Source: Ehretia macrophylla (taxonomy: Eukaryota; Streptophyta; Magnoliopsida; Boraginales; Ehretiaceae). From it: a DNA stretch of 64,000 nucleotides. The notes under the pieces were generated by a model. The model was not told where the DNA came from. It worked only from the letters and a program-made list of their open reading frames with translations, and ran no database searches. Positions 1 through 11,485 of this stretch are shown piece after piece; positions within the stretch are counted from its first letter, which is position 1; the number at the start of each line of letters is the position of its first letter. The position numbers were made by a program, and so were the translations under genes. The stretch spans positions 66,041,850 to 66,105,849 of the forward strand of contig CM075770.1 of NCBI GenBank assembly GCA_037974665.1, written 5' to 3'.

Positions 1-1450
1 AAGAAGCCAAATAAAGGCTCAAACAAAGGTTCCATCTAGAGGTCCAAAGAAGTACCCCGCTGGTCATGAATTTCATAGAAGAATTCCCTGTTAAGAGTGC
101 TGAAGAAAATACTAAGAAACCCAATCAAATATACTTCAAAAGTTCCAAAGAAGTTTTACAATAATAACCCCTTAGGACAACCAATTAGATTCCTAGTATC
201 GCTATCAAATGCTGAGAAGAATGACAAAGGGAATAACAGAGAAAATATAATGTGCCCAATAAGACAATCAAGTTGAATAAAAAATATAGTTTCCCAAATA
301 GACGAAAACCCTAAGGAAAATACCGAGCTGGTGTACAATATACAAACCCAAACTCCGAGGCCTCTTCACTTTTGCCAAGTGAGGACTTTATACAACTTAC
401 CACCAATAAAGCCCAAGGTATTCCACAACATACCGTAAGCAATATGAGATAATAAGTCTGATAGGAATTCCAATTACCAAACCAACTGAGGGATGCCAAA
501 GAAAATACCCGAACAATGCTCCAGTAATAAAGTACCAAGAATTGCCCAATAAGTAATACTAAATAAATGGCCACTAAGAATCCTAGAGAATGTCATTGAA
601 GAATTTCCAATAAGGAATGCCGGTAGCACTCCAATAAAGACCGAGACACATATACCATAGATAATACCATGCAGTAAGTCCGACTGAAAACCCAATAGCC
701 AAGTCTACCAAGAAGTGCCAACAGAAGTCTCCAAAGAATACCCAATAAGAAACCCAAGAATCCTACTAAGAGCCATCATACAGAAACCCCAAAGAAAGTT
801 ATATTTTTATGATTGCCAACCACAAAGAAGAGTCTTAGAAGTATGCCAACAACTGAGCTCCAAAAACAAACACCAACTCCTAAACCAGGGCTAGTTAAAT
901 GCCATTCATTTCTTGCCAATCCATATACCTTGAAAGGCCAGCTGTGAACCACTTTCTTCAAGGGAGAAAGAAGACTTACTTACCATTTCCATGGGACATG
1001 TATGAATGCCAAGATATCACATTTATACACATGCCTTAAACCAAGCAAGTTTACAAAAGAGTTTATTCAACAAAGTCACTCAAGCACGACAATCAAGTCA
1101 AGCACAACATAATCAATTCAAATCACGGCATAACCAACTCAAGACTTTTCAATACACATATTACAAGCAATACATCAAGCAAATAACAATTCACGAGATC
1201 AATTCGATTCACGATACCAATTCGATAGGTCAATTCAATGCACAACTAGACACTTCACTTTACTTGACAAACATTTAACATATAACACATAACTATATCA
1301 CATAGGTGCATACATTCAAGTCAAGACACACAATCTCACATACAGGCACACACTTTCAAACATACTTAACAAGCACACATTCAAGGATCACTACCCACTA
1401 GACCGAGGACCCTGTCCCGGCTTATGAGCTAAACAAGCTCTGATACCACC
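1..1450 (-). mobile_element. LTR retrotransposon internal domain, partial, non-coding
   Basis: This is the 5' part of the interior of a minus-strand LTR retrotransposon whose remainder lies left of the window. It is identified by position: a tRNA-primer site at 1437-1448 lies two bases from the LTR at 1451. No gag or pol motifs and no frame above 90 codons are visible, so this part is leader or the element is non-autonomous. Bases 1-800 are monotonous, with the motif CCAATAAG or close variants recurring at about 260, 402, 546, 607, 632 and 739, plus many CCAAAGAA-like words. That suggests a decayed short-period repeat. The family cannot be assigned without pol; the primer type fits Ty3/gypsy or Ty1/copia. 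Confidence 0.75.
1437..1448 (-). other. Primer-binding site, initiator tRNA-Met
   Basis: On the minus strand this reads TGGTATCAGAGC, the complement of the 3' end of plant initiator tRNA-Met and the commonest plant retrotransposon primer site. It starts two bases after the LTR terminus (ending TTACA), which fixes the element as minus-strand and the adjacent LTR as its 5' LTR. Confidence 0.93.
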
Positions 1451-3996
1451 TGTAACACCCCGTTCCCTCTCGAGACCGGGAGTTCTATCAATCAATCTAA
1501 TCACAACCCAATTCCAAACCTGGGCAAAATTTTTAGGGAAAACGGACGGAGTCTCCCTGTTCCTAGGCAAAATGTAAAACCTGCAACGACATATAAGTGG
1601 ACCAATACAATGTCCAAACATACAAACACCTCAAGGCCATCCGAGCCTCGGTTCTCAACCATTAAACACAGCAGATATACATATTTCCAGGTACCCAACT
1701 ATTCCAACTCTTTTCCTTTAGACAATTACATATACGCAATGAAGTTAAACTATACTATCTGAAAACATAACTAGCTTTTCTTTCTACCTCAATTATCTAG
1801 TTAAATTTAAATTACATTTCCTTTAACAATAAATAAAAGCAACACATGAACATACACCTTTGCATCTTTGACAACTCATGCCATATAGCACGCAAGACAA
1901 CTCTTCAAGTATGATCTTTCACGTAACCACGAACTTTCCAACTAACAAGTCAATTTCTTGAAATGTGGTGGTGAGGAGTGAGTATACTCAACACGTATAC
2001 TCAATGAGGGCGAGACAGATATCGAGGTGGGGAGAAAGAAGTTCGTACAATGCAAATAGGTACAGTTAAGCAACATAATCAATAAGGAAACATTCAATGT
2101 AAACGAAAATACAATAAACAATTAAGAAAACATTAACACAACCTTTCAAAGCTATACCACACTTTGAAGGCTATGGTTCACTCGAGCGAGCAATGTACCG
2201 ATCACGATTTTGATGACTTTAATGATGACGTGCTGGCTCACCTACCTTATAACTTCCGTTTAAAGTACTCCGGACATACTCTTTCAATTCTACGACCCAA
2301 AACTCCCTGGGTGGCAACCCAAGCGAGAAAGCGAATAGGACACGGAGCTAGAACAACCAACACTGGCAACCCGAGGCTACCTAGAGAGGCCCATCACTCA
2401 CGCGCCTGACACTTATGCAATGCAATACAAGATATTTAACGATAATCGAGCAAGGCACTGAAGTGCAAGTCAATAACAACATGCGATACAATAAGCACAC
2501 AATAAGCAATTACAATCAATTAAGTAACAAGAACAACACTAACAAGCATTATCAACAATTGATATACAAATTCAATCATAATCAACTTTAACAAGCATAA
2601 CAAGCATTATTAAGCATTCTATAGGCATTACACTATGAAAACACACAAAATCACAAAATGACCCCAACTTTCAAAACGCTACTACTTTCAAACGAGCCAC
2701 GAGCTTTGAAAACCGAATTCACCAATCCTCCTAGGTCACCATAAGGCACGTCTAAGGACCCCGAAACCCTACTTTACCCTAGAATTCACGCAAAGCCCCG
2801 ATTTTCCCCTTTGCTCGTTTAAACTACCGCTACCCTAACCAAACACCCAACCAACACCATAACTACACCAAAAGTGCTTCCATGGCCTCCCGAGACAATG
2901 CCATCACGCAAAACGATAAAATGCCAAACTTGACCTAAACGACCTCAACTTTCGCTAAGCCATTTTCCTCCATTTTTCCATTACACAATCCAATTAAACC
3001 ACACATTTAGGCATTCTAGCATATTTGGCACCTTCCTACATCAACAGAACGCATAACGGAGTAACTTCATCAAAACGGGGTTTTTATTCATAATTTACTA
3101 TTCAATTATCAATTTAAATTGCAATTTCGATATTCAACCGCAGAAAATGCTAAAAAGCTATAAATACATGTTCTACAATTGCTAGGGAACATTCTTCAAG
3201 CATCAAAAAAAATTAAATAACAATCTACGCCTAAAACCCAAAAATTAAAGTTTAAACACAAATATTTCAAATGCGCAAATAACGATGAAAACCTCACCTT
3301 AGACGCTCCTAGACGCAAGGAAAACCACACTGGATGCCTCGGAAACAACCCCGTGCAAGCTCACGCGAAGATTTGAAGTTTTGACGTTTGAAATATTTTT
3401 TTTTCTCTTGAAGGTTTTGGCCAGCCCTTGTTCTATTTTTCCGCTTGTTTTTTTTTTTATTTTGCTATGTTATATGCTTATAAAAGATAATAAGCCTTGG
3501 CCAATTGGTCAAGCTTTGGTCAAACTAACATAAGTGGGTCAATTTAGCCTATTTTATGCATTTTAAAGCTAAAATAACTAATGCAATTTTAATTCTAGAT
3601 AACAACCACCAAAACACTAAAATTAAAACACTAAATACTAGTTTTCACTATTTGCTGAGGACTAGAAACCGCTCTCTAACTATCCCTCTTGATATGCTAT
3701 GCACTTTGTGACAATAAAAGAATAACAATTAAATCTCAAAGAATTTAAGAAAATATAATTTTTGAAAAGTAACATAGTTCAAAATTTACTCCGGCTCGGA
3801 GCTACTTTTCATTTAATTGAAAACCGAGCATTAAGGTGCAAGAAGAATAAAACCGATTAACATAAATATGAAAATAAAGCTACAAATGAATGTTTTACTT
3901 AAAAATAAACACGAAATTCAATGCTAACATTTAAGATGTCACTTAATTAATTGCAATTAAATGCCATTAAATGCATGCCGGGTTCGGGTTATCACA
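1451..3996 (-). mobile_element. 5' LTR of the left-edge retrotransposon (2546 bp)
   Basis: On the minus strand it runs from TGTGATAACCCGAACCC to a TGTTACA end, so it has TG...CA termini, and it is followed by a primer site. The outer flank resumes in 5S spacer sequence at 3997 with AGAAA, the probable target duplication; its partner lies outside the window. The terminal sequences resemble the nested solo LTR at 14924-18284 (same first 17 bases bar two, similar last 120 bases), but the middle differs, so it belongs to a related family. At about 2260-2315 it holds the short module (GGGTCGTAG ... TCCGGAGTAC) that also occurs in family A LTRs. No coding capacity is seen. Confidence 0.88.
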
Positions 3997-4502
3997 AGAA
4001 AGATGACCCATTCAGAGAGGCCAATGTACTTAACGAAAACCCATCTGCTTCAACATTGCAGCATCCTCACAAGACGTGATATTGACGCGTTGTAGGGCCC
4101 TCTAATGTCCTGCAAGTTATGTTGTCGTCCATTTAACAGCTCATGACGTTCGATCCGGGACGGAAAAATAGGGCAAAAGATGAAAAGTGGTCCAAAACTG
4201 ATGAAAACATTCGAGTTTGGGCTCCAAAATTGGGCAAAGCGAGCAAGCTCCCTACCCCCGTCGTAGAGCTCTCAAAGTGCTTTGCAATGGTATTCTGTGT
4301 GGCACGTAACTCCTTACGGATTAATAGTTATGGGCACCGGAGTGAGGGAGACCTGGTCACAAGCCCGACGCCCTCGGTTTGCAGGCCCAGCCTCCACGTG
4401 AAGCGAAGTTGTCTTGCCCCAAGGTGCCGTGGGATTCGATAACAAAAATATGGTGGATAAAGCATCTTGCGACCCTAACCGGAGCAAAAAAAATTGAAAA
4501 GG

Positions 4503-4620
4503 GGGTGCAATACGAGGACATCGCAGGGGCTCACCCATCCTAGTACTACTCTCGCCCAAGCACGCTTAACTTCAGAGTTCTGATGGGATCCGGTGCATTA
4601 GTGTTGGTATGATCGCACCG
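4503..4620 (-). rRNA. 5S rRNA gene, copy 1
   Basis: Full length at 118 nt with about 7 substitutions against the window consensus. One falls in box C (GGATGGGTGACC to GGATGGGTGAGC) and the first transcribed base is altered. Box A is intact. Activity is doubtful. Confidence 0.93.
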
Positions 4621-5181
4621 GTCATGTTAAGGGTACAATTCCTTTATGTGTTAACGGTTCACAGTCCCAGCCTAGAGAGATGGCCCATTAAAAAGGCCCA
4701 ATAGGCTTAACGACAACCCATCCGCTTCAACAACCTAGCATCCTCGCAAGACCTGATATCGACGCATTGTAGGGCCTTCTAATGTCTCGCGAGTTAGGTT
4801 GTGGACCTTTTAACAGCTCACGACGTATGATTCGGGACGGAAAAATAGAGTAAAAGAAGATAAGTGGCCCAAAATTGATGAAAACGTTCGATTTTGGGCT
4901 CCAAAAATTGGGCACAACGAGCAAGCTGGCTGCCCCCGTCGTAGAGCTCTCGGAGTACTTTGCAACGGTATGATGTGCGCCGCGTAACTCCTTACGGATC
5001 AAAAGTTATGGGCACCGGAACGAGGGAGACCTGGTCACAAGTCTTACACCCTCGGTTTGCGGGCCCAGCCTCCACGTTAAGCGAAGTTGTCTTGCCCAAG
5101 GTGCCGTGGGATTCAATAATAGAAATGTGGTGGATAAAGTATCTTGGCAACCCTAACCGGAGCAAAAAAAATTGAAAAGGG

Positions 5182-5299
5182 GGGTACAACACGAGGACTT
5201 ACCAAGGGGTAACCCATCCTAGTACTACTCTCGTCCAAGCACGACTAACTTCAGAATTCTGATGGGATCCGGTGCATTAGTGCGGGTATGATCGCACCC
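5182..5299 (-). rRNA. 5S rRNA gene, copy 2 (diverged)
   Basis: 118 nt with about 9 substitutions: three in box A, including an adjacent pair shared with copy 3, and one in box C. Probably a weak or dead promoter. The shared box A pair shows that copies 2 and 3 were homogenised together. Confidence 0.92.
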
Positions 5300-5859
5300 A
5301 TCATGTTGAGGGCACAATTCCTTTATGTGTTAACGGTTCACAGTCCCAACCTAGAGAGATGGCCCATTCAGAAGGCCCAATGGGCTTAATGACAACCCAT
5401 CATCTTCAACAACGCAGCATCCTCGCAAGACGTGATATCGAAGCGTTGTAGGGCCCTCTAATTTCCCGCGAGTAAGGTTGTCGTCCTTTTAACAGCTCAC
5501 AACGTATGATCCGGGACGGAAAAACAGATCTAGAGAAGAAAAGTAGCCCGAAATTGATGTAAACATTCGATTTTGGGCTCCAAAAAGGGGCACAGCAAGC
5601 AAGCTAGATGTCCCCGTCGTAGAGCTCTCGTAGAGCTTTACAACGGTATGTTGTGCGCCGCGTAACTCCTTACGGATCAAAAGTTATGGGCACCGGAGCG
5701 ATGGAGACCTGGTCGTAAGCCCTACGCCCTAGATTTGCGGGCCCAACCTCCACGTGAAGCGAAGTTGTCTTTCCTAAGGTGCCGTGAGATTCGATAATAG
5801 AAATGTGGTGGATAAAGTATCTTGGCAACCCTAACCGGAGCAAAAAAAATTGAAAAGGC

Positions 5860-5977
5860 GGGTACAACACGAGGACTTCCCAAGGGGTCACCCGTCCTAG
5901 TACTACTATCCTCCAAGCACGACTAACTTGGGAATTCTGATGGGATCCGGTGCATTAGTGCTGGTATGATCACACCC
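5860..5977 (-). rRNA. 5S rRNA gene, copy 3 (diverged)
   Basis: 118 nt with about 10 substitutions, four of them in box A and one in box C. It has the CpG-type change near the 5' end (GGTGTGATC in place of GGTGCGATC) seen in several other copies. Confidence 0.92.
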
Positions 5978-6538
5978 ATCATGTTGAGGGCACAATTCCT
6001 TTATGTGTTAACGGTTCACAGTCCCAACCTAGAGAGATGGCCCATTCAGAAGGCCCAATGGGCTTAACGACAACCCATCCTCTTCAACGACACAGCATCC
6101 TCGCAAGACGTGATATCGACACGTTGTAGGGCCCTCTAATTTCCCGCGAGTAAGGTTGTCATCCATTTAACAGCTCACGACGTACGATCCGGGGCGGAAA
6201 AACAGATCAAAAGAAGAAAAGTGGCCAGAAACTGATGAAAACGTTCGATTTTGGGCTCCAAAAATGGGCACAGCAAGCAAGCTAGTTGCCCCCGTCGTAG
6301 AGCTCTCGTAGAGCTTTGCAACGGTTTGCTGTGCACCGCGTAACTCCTTACGGATCAAAAGTTATGGGCACCGGAGCGACGGAGACCTGGTCACAAGCCC
6401 TACGCCCTCGATTTGCGGGCCCAGCCTCCACGTGAAGCGAAGTTGTCTTGCCTAAGGTGCCGTGAGATTCGATAATAGAAATGTGGTGGATAAAGTATCT
6501 TGGCAACCCTAACCGGAGCAAAAAAAAATTGAAAAGTG

Positions 6539-6656
6539 GGGTGCAACACGAGGACTTCTCAAGGGGTCACCCATCCTAGTACTACTCTCGCCGAAACACG
6601 CTTAACTTCGGAGTTCTGATGGGATCCGGTGCATTAGTACTGGTATGATCGCACCC
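6539..6656 (-). rRNA. 5S rRNA gene, copy 4
   Basis: 118 nt with only about 4 substitutions, two at the 3' edge of box A. Box C is intact, making it one of the better copies in block 1. Confidence 0.95.
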
Positions 6657-7216
6657 GTCATGTTGAGGGCACAATTCCTTTATGTGTTAACGGTTCACAG
6701 TCCCAACCTAGAGAGATAGCCCATTCAGAAGGCCCAATGGGCTTAATGACAACCCATCTACTTCAACAACGCAGCATCCTCGTAAGACGTGATATCGACC
6801 CATTGTATGGCCCTCTTATGTCCCGCGAGTAAGGTTGTCGTCCTTTTAACAGCTCACGACGTACGATCCGGGACAAAAAAATTGAGCAAAAGAAGAAAAG
6901 TGGATCGAAAATGATGAAAATGTTTGATTTTGGGCTACAAAAAGGGGCAAAGAGAGAAAGCTCACTGCCGCTGTCGTAGAGCTCTTGGAGAGCTTTGCAA
7001 CGGTATGCTGTGTGCCACGTAACTCCTTACGGATCAAAAGTTATAGGCACCGGAGTGAGGGAGACCTGGTCATAAGCCCTATGCCCTCGGTTTGCGGGCC
7101 CAGCCTCCACGTGGAGCGAAATTGTCTTGCACCAAGGTGCCGTGGGATTCGATAACAAAAATTTGGTGGATAAAGTATCTTGCAACCCTAACCAGAGCAA
7201 AAAAAATTGAAAATGG

Positions 7217-7334
7217 GGGTGCAACACGAGGACTTCCCAGGGGGTCATCCATCCTAGTTCTACTCTTGCCCAAGCACGCTTAACTTCGGAGTTCTGGTGG
7301 GATCCAGTGCATTAGTGCTGGTATGATCGCACTT
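7217..7334 (-). rRNA. 5S rRNA gene, copy 5
   Basis: 118 nt with about 7 changes, including the first two transcribed bases (AA for GG), one box C position and one in the intermediate element. Confidence 0.93.
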
Positions 7335-7894
7335 ATCATGTTGAGGGCACAATTTCTTTATGTGTTAACGGTTCACAATCCCAGCCTAGAGAGATGGCCC
7401 ATTCAGAAGGCCCAATGGGCTTAACGACAACCTATCCACTTCAACAACACAGCATCCTCACAAGATGTGATATTGACGCGTTGTAGGGCCCTCTAATGTC
7501 TCGCGAGTAAGGTTGTCATCCTTTTAATAGCTCACGACGTACGATCCGGGATGGAAAAACAGAGCAAAGGAAGAAAAGTGGCCCGAAACTGATGAAAATG
7601 TTCGATTTTGGGCTTCAAAAATGGGCACAGCGAGTAGGCTGGCTTCCCCTGTCGTAGAGCTCTCTGAGGGCTTTACAACGGTATGCTGTGCACTGCGTAA
7701 CTCCTTACGGATCAAAAGTTATGGGCACCGGAGCGAGGGAGACCTGGTCACAAGCCCTACACCCTCGGTTTGTGGGCCCAGCCTCCACGTGAAGCGAAGT
7801 TGTCTTGCCCAAGGTGCCGTGGGATTCGATAATAGAAATGTGGTAGATAAAGTATCCTGGCAACCCTAACCAGAGCAAAAAAAATTGAAAAGGG

Positions 7895-8003
7895 GGGTGC
7901 AACACGAGGACTTCCCAAGGGGTCAGTATTACCCTCGCCCAAGCACGATTAACTTCAGAGTTCTGATGGGATCCGGTGCATTAGTGCTGGTATCATCACA
8001 CCC
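7895..8003 (-). pseudogene. 5S rRNA pseudogene, copy 6, box C deleted
   Basis: Only 109 nt. Both ends are clear 5S sequence, but about nine bases are missing and the surrounding bases scrambled around plus-strand 7924-7935, which removes the box C / intermediate-element junction needed for TFIIIA binding. A 5S RNA made from it could not fold normally. It is the only copy with a multi-base internal deletion. Confidence 0.93.
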
Positions 8004-8563
8004 GTCATGTTGGGGGCACAATTCCATTATGTGTTAACGGTTCACAGTCCCAACCTAGAGAGATGGCCCATTCAGAAAGCGAAATGGGCTTAGTGACAAC
8101 CCATCCGCTTCAACAACAAAGCATCCTGCAAAGACGTGATATCGACGCGTTGTAGGGCCCTCTAATGTCCCGCAAGTAAGGTTGTCGTCCTTTTAACAGC
8201 TCACGACGTACGATCCAGGATGAAAAAATAGATCAAAAGAAGAAAAAATGGCCCAAAACTGATGAAAACATTCGATTTTGGTCTCCAAAAAGGGCACAAC
8301 AAGCAAGCTGGCTGCCCCCGTCGTAGAGCTCTCAGAGAACTTTGCAACAGTATACTGCGCGCCGTGTAACTCCTTACGGATCAAAAGTTATAGACACCGG
8401 AGCGACAGAAACCTGGTCACCAGCCCTATGCCATCGATTTGCAGGCCCAGCCTCCACGTTAAGCGAAGTTGTCTTGCCCAAGGTGCCGTGAGATTCGATA
8501 ATAGAAATGTGGTGGATAAAGTATTTTGGCAGCCCTAACCGAAGCAAAAAAAATTGAAAAGGG

Positions 8564-8680
8564 GGGTGCAACACGAGGACTTCTCAAGGGTCACCCATTC
8601 TAGTACTACTCTTGCCTAAAGACGCTTAACTTCGAAGTTCTGATGGGATCCGGTGCATTAGTGCTGGTATGATCGCACCC
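8564..8680 (-). rRNA. 5S rRNA gene, copy 7
   Basis: 117 nt: one base is lost from the C-run after box C, and there are about 7 substitutions, three at the 3' edge of box A and one in box C. Confidence 0.92.
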
Positions 8681-9239
8681 GTCATGTTGATGGCACAATT
8701 CCTTTAAATTTTAACGGTTCACAGTCCCAGCCTAGAGAGATGGCCTATTCAGAAGGCCCAGTGGGCTTAATGACAACACATCTGCTTTAACAATGCAACA
8801 TCCTGGCAAGACATGATATCGACACGTTGTAGGGCCTCTAATGTCCTGCAAGTAAGATTGTCATCCTTTTAACAGTTCACGACGTACGATCCGGGATGAA
8901 AAAACCGAGCAAAAGAAAAAAATGGATCGAAACTGATGAAAACGTTCGATTTTGGGCTCCAAAAAGGGGCAAAGCAAGCAAGTTCGCTGCCCCCGTCGTA
9001 GAGCTCTCAGAGAGCTTTGCAACGGTATGCTGTGCACCGTGTACCACCTTACGGATCAAAAGTTATAGGCACCGGAGTGAGGGAGACCTGGTCACAAGCC
9101 CTACGCCCTCGGTTTGCGGGCCCAGCCTCCACATGAAGCGAAGTTGTCTTGCACCAAGGTGCCGTGGGATTTGATAATAAAAATGTGGTGGATAAAGTAT
9201 CTTGCGACCCTAACCGGAGCAAAAAAAAATTGAAAAGGG

Positions 9240-9357
9240 GGGTACAACACGAGGACTTCCCAAGGGGTCACCCATCCTAGTACTACTCTCGCCCAAGCAT
9301 GCTTAACTTCGGAGTTCTGATGGGATCCGGTGCATTAGTACTAGTACGATCGCACCT
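9240..9357 (-). rRNA. 5S rRNA gene, copy 8
   Basis: 118 nt with about 6 substitutions, clustered in the first 18 transcribed nucleotides. Box A has a single CpG-type change and box C is intact. Confidence 0.94.
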
Positions 9358-9916
9358 GTCATGTTGATGGCACAAATCCTTTATGTGTTAACGTTCACAG
9401 TCCAAGCCTAGAGATATGGCCCATTCAGAAGGCCCAATGGGCTTAACGACAACCCATCTGCTTCAACAATACAGCATCCTCGCAAGACGTGATATCGACG
9501 CATTGTAGGGCCCTCTAATGTCCCGCGAGTAAGGTTGTCGTCCTTTTAATAGCTCACGACGTACGATCCGGGACGGAAAAATATAGCAAAAGAAGTAAAG
9601 TGGCCCGAAACTGATAAAAATATTCAATTTTGGGTTCCAAAAATGGGTAAAGCGAGCAAGCTCACTACCCCCGTCGTAGAGCTCTCGGAGAGCTTTGCAA
9701 AGATATGATGTGCGCCGCATAACTCCTTACGGATTAAAAGTTATGGGCACCGGAGTGAGGGAGACCTAGTCAAAAGCCCCATGCCCTCGGTTTGCAGGCC
9801 CAGCCTCCACGTGAAGCGAAGTTGTTTTGCACCAAGGTGTCGTGGGATTCGATAACAAAAATTTGGCAGCTAAAGTATCTTGCGACCTTAACCGGAGCAA
9901 AAAAAATTGAAAAAGG

Positions 9917-10034
9917 GGGTGCAACACGAAGACTTCCCAAGGGGTCACCCATCATAGTACTACTCTCGCCCAAGCACTCTTAACTTCGGAGTTCTGATGG
10001 TATCCGGTGCATTAGTGCTGGTATGATAGTACCC
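9917..10034 (-). rRNA. 5S rRNA gene, copy 9
   Basis: 118 nt with about 6 substitutions, including one each in box A and box C and two close together at positions 5 and 7 of the transcript. Confidence 0.94.
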
Positions 10035-10595
10035 GTCATGTTGTGGGCACAATTCCTTTATATGTTAACGGTTCATAGTCCCAGCCTAGAGAGATGGCCC
10101 ATTCAGAAGGCCCAATGTGCTTAACAACAACCCATCTGCTTTAGCAACGCAGCATCCTCGCAAGATGTGATATCGACGCGTTGTAGGGTCCTCTAATATC
10201 TCACGAGTAAGGTTGTCATCCTTTTAACAGCTCACAACGTACGATCCGGGATGGAAAAATAGAGCAAAAGAAGAAAAGTGGATCTAAACTGATGAAAACG
10301 TTCAATTTTGGGCTCCAAAAACTGGCAAAGCCAGCAAGCTCGTTGCCCCCGTCGTAGAGCTCTCAGAGAGCTTTGGAACGATATGCTGTGCGCCGCGTAA
10401 CTCCTTACGGATCAAAAGTTATGGGCACCGGAGCGAGGGAGACCTGGTCACAAGCCCTACGCCCTCGGTTTGCTGGCCCAGCCACCACGTGAAGCGAAGT
10501 TGTCTTGCCTAAGGTTCCGTGGGATTCGATAATAGAAATGTGGCGGATAAATTATCTTGGCAACTTTAACCGGAGCAAAAAAAAATTGAAAAGCG

Positions 10596-10713
10596 GGGTG
10601 GAACAACAGGATTTCCCAGGGGGTCACCCATCCTAGTACTACTCTCGTCCAAGCACGCTTAACTTCGGAGTTCTGATAGGATCCGGTGCATTAGTACTGG
10701 TATGATCGCACCT
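10596..10713 (-). rRNA. 5S rRNA gene, copy 10 (3' end altered)
   Basis: 118 nt with about 8 substitutions, four of them in the last 18 nucleotides of the transcript. These should weaken helix I pairing between the 5' and 3' ends. Box C is intact; box A has one change. Confidence 0.92.
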
Positions 10714-11273
10714 GTCATGTTGATGGCACAAATCCTTTATGTGTTAACGTTCACAGTCCCAGCCTAGAGAGATGGCCCATTCAGAAGGCCCAATGCGCTT
10801 AACGACAACCCATCTGCTTCAACAATGCAGCATCCTCGCAAGACGTGATATTGACGCATTGTAGGGCCCTCTAATGTCCCGCGAGTAAGGTTGTCGTCCT
10901 TTCAACAGCTCACGACGTACGATCCGGGATGGAAAAACAGAGCAAAAGAAGAAAAGTGGCCCGATACTGATGAAAATGTTCAATTTTGGGCTCCAAAAAT
11001 AGGCGTAGCCGAGCAGGCTTACTGCCCCAATCGTAGAGCTATCGGAGAGCTTTCCAACGATATGCTGTGCGCCGCGTAACTCCTTACAGATTAAAAGTTA
11101 TGGGTACCAGGGCGACGGAGACCTGATCACAAGCCCTACGCCCTCGATTTGCGGGCCCAGCCTCCACATGAAGCGAAGTTGTCTTGCCCAAGGTGCCATG
11201 GGATTCGATTATAGAAATGTGGTGGATAAAGTATCTTGGCAACCCTAACCGGAGCAAAAAAAATTGAAAAGTG

Positions 11274-11391
11274 GGGTGCAACACAAGGACTTCCCAGGGG
11301 GTCACCTATCATAGTACTACTCTCGCCCAAGCACGCTTAACTTCAGAGTGCTGATGGGATCCATTGCATTAGTACTTGTATGATCCCACTG
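11274..11391 (-). rRNA. 5S rRNA gene, copy 11 (strongly diverged)
   Basis: 118 nt but about 12 substitutions, including two in box C and three in the first six transcribed bases. Probably inactive. The solo LTR begins 94 bp upstream of its start. Confidence 0.91.
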
Positions 11392-11485
11392 GTCATGTTG
11401 AGGGCACAATTCCTTTAAGTATTAACGGTTCAAAGTCCCAGCCTAGCGAGATGGCCCATTTAGAAGGCCCAAAGGGCTTAACGAC

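Larger units (their letters stand above)
3997..11485 (-). repeat. 5S rDNA tandem array, block 1
   Basis: Eleven 5S genes, start to start 678 or 679 bp in most cases, 669 bp across a copy with an internal deletion and 676-677 bp for the next two. The block begins in mid-spacer at the left retrotransposon junction and ends in mid-spacer at the family A insertion. The spacer is about 560 bp, free of its own genes, and similar in every unit. The open frames of 60-99 codons on both strands recur at the same place in each unit because the spacers are homologous. Confidence 0.97.

Noticed and set aside
1437..1448. tRNA gene at the TGGTATCAGAGC sites
   Set aside because: Only the 12-13 bases complementary to the tRNA 3' end are present, with no cloverleaf around them.
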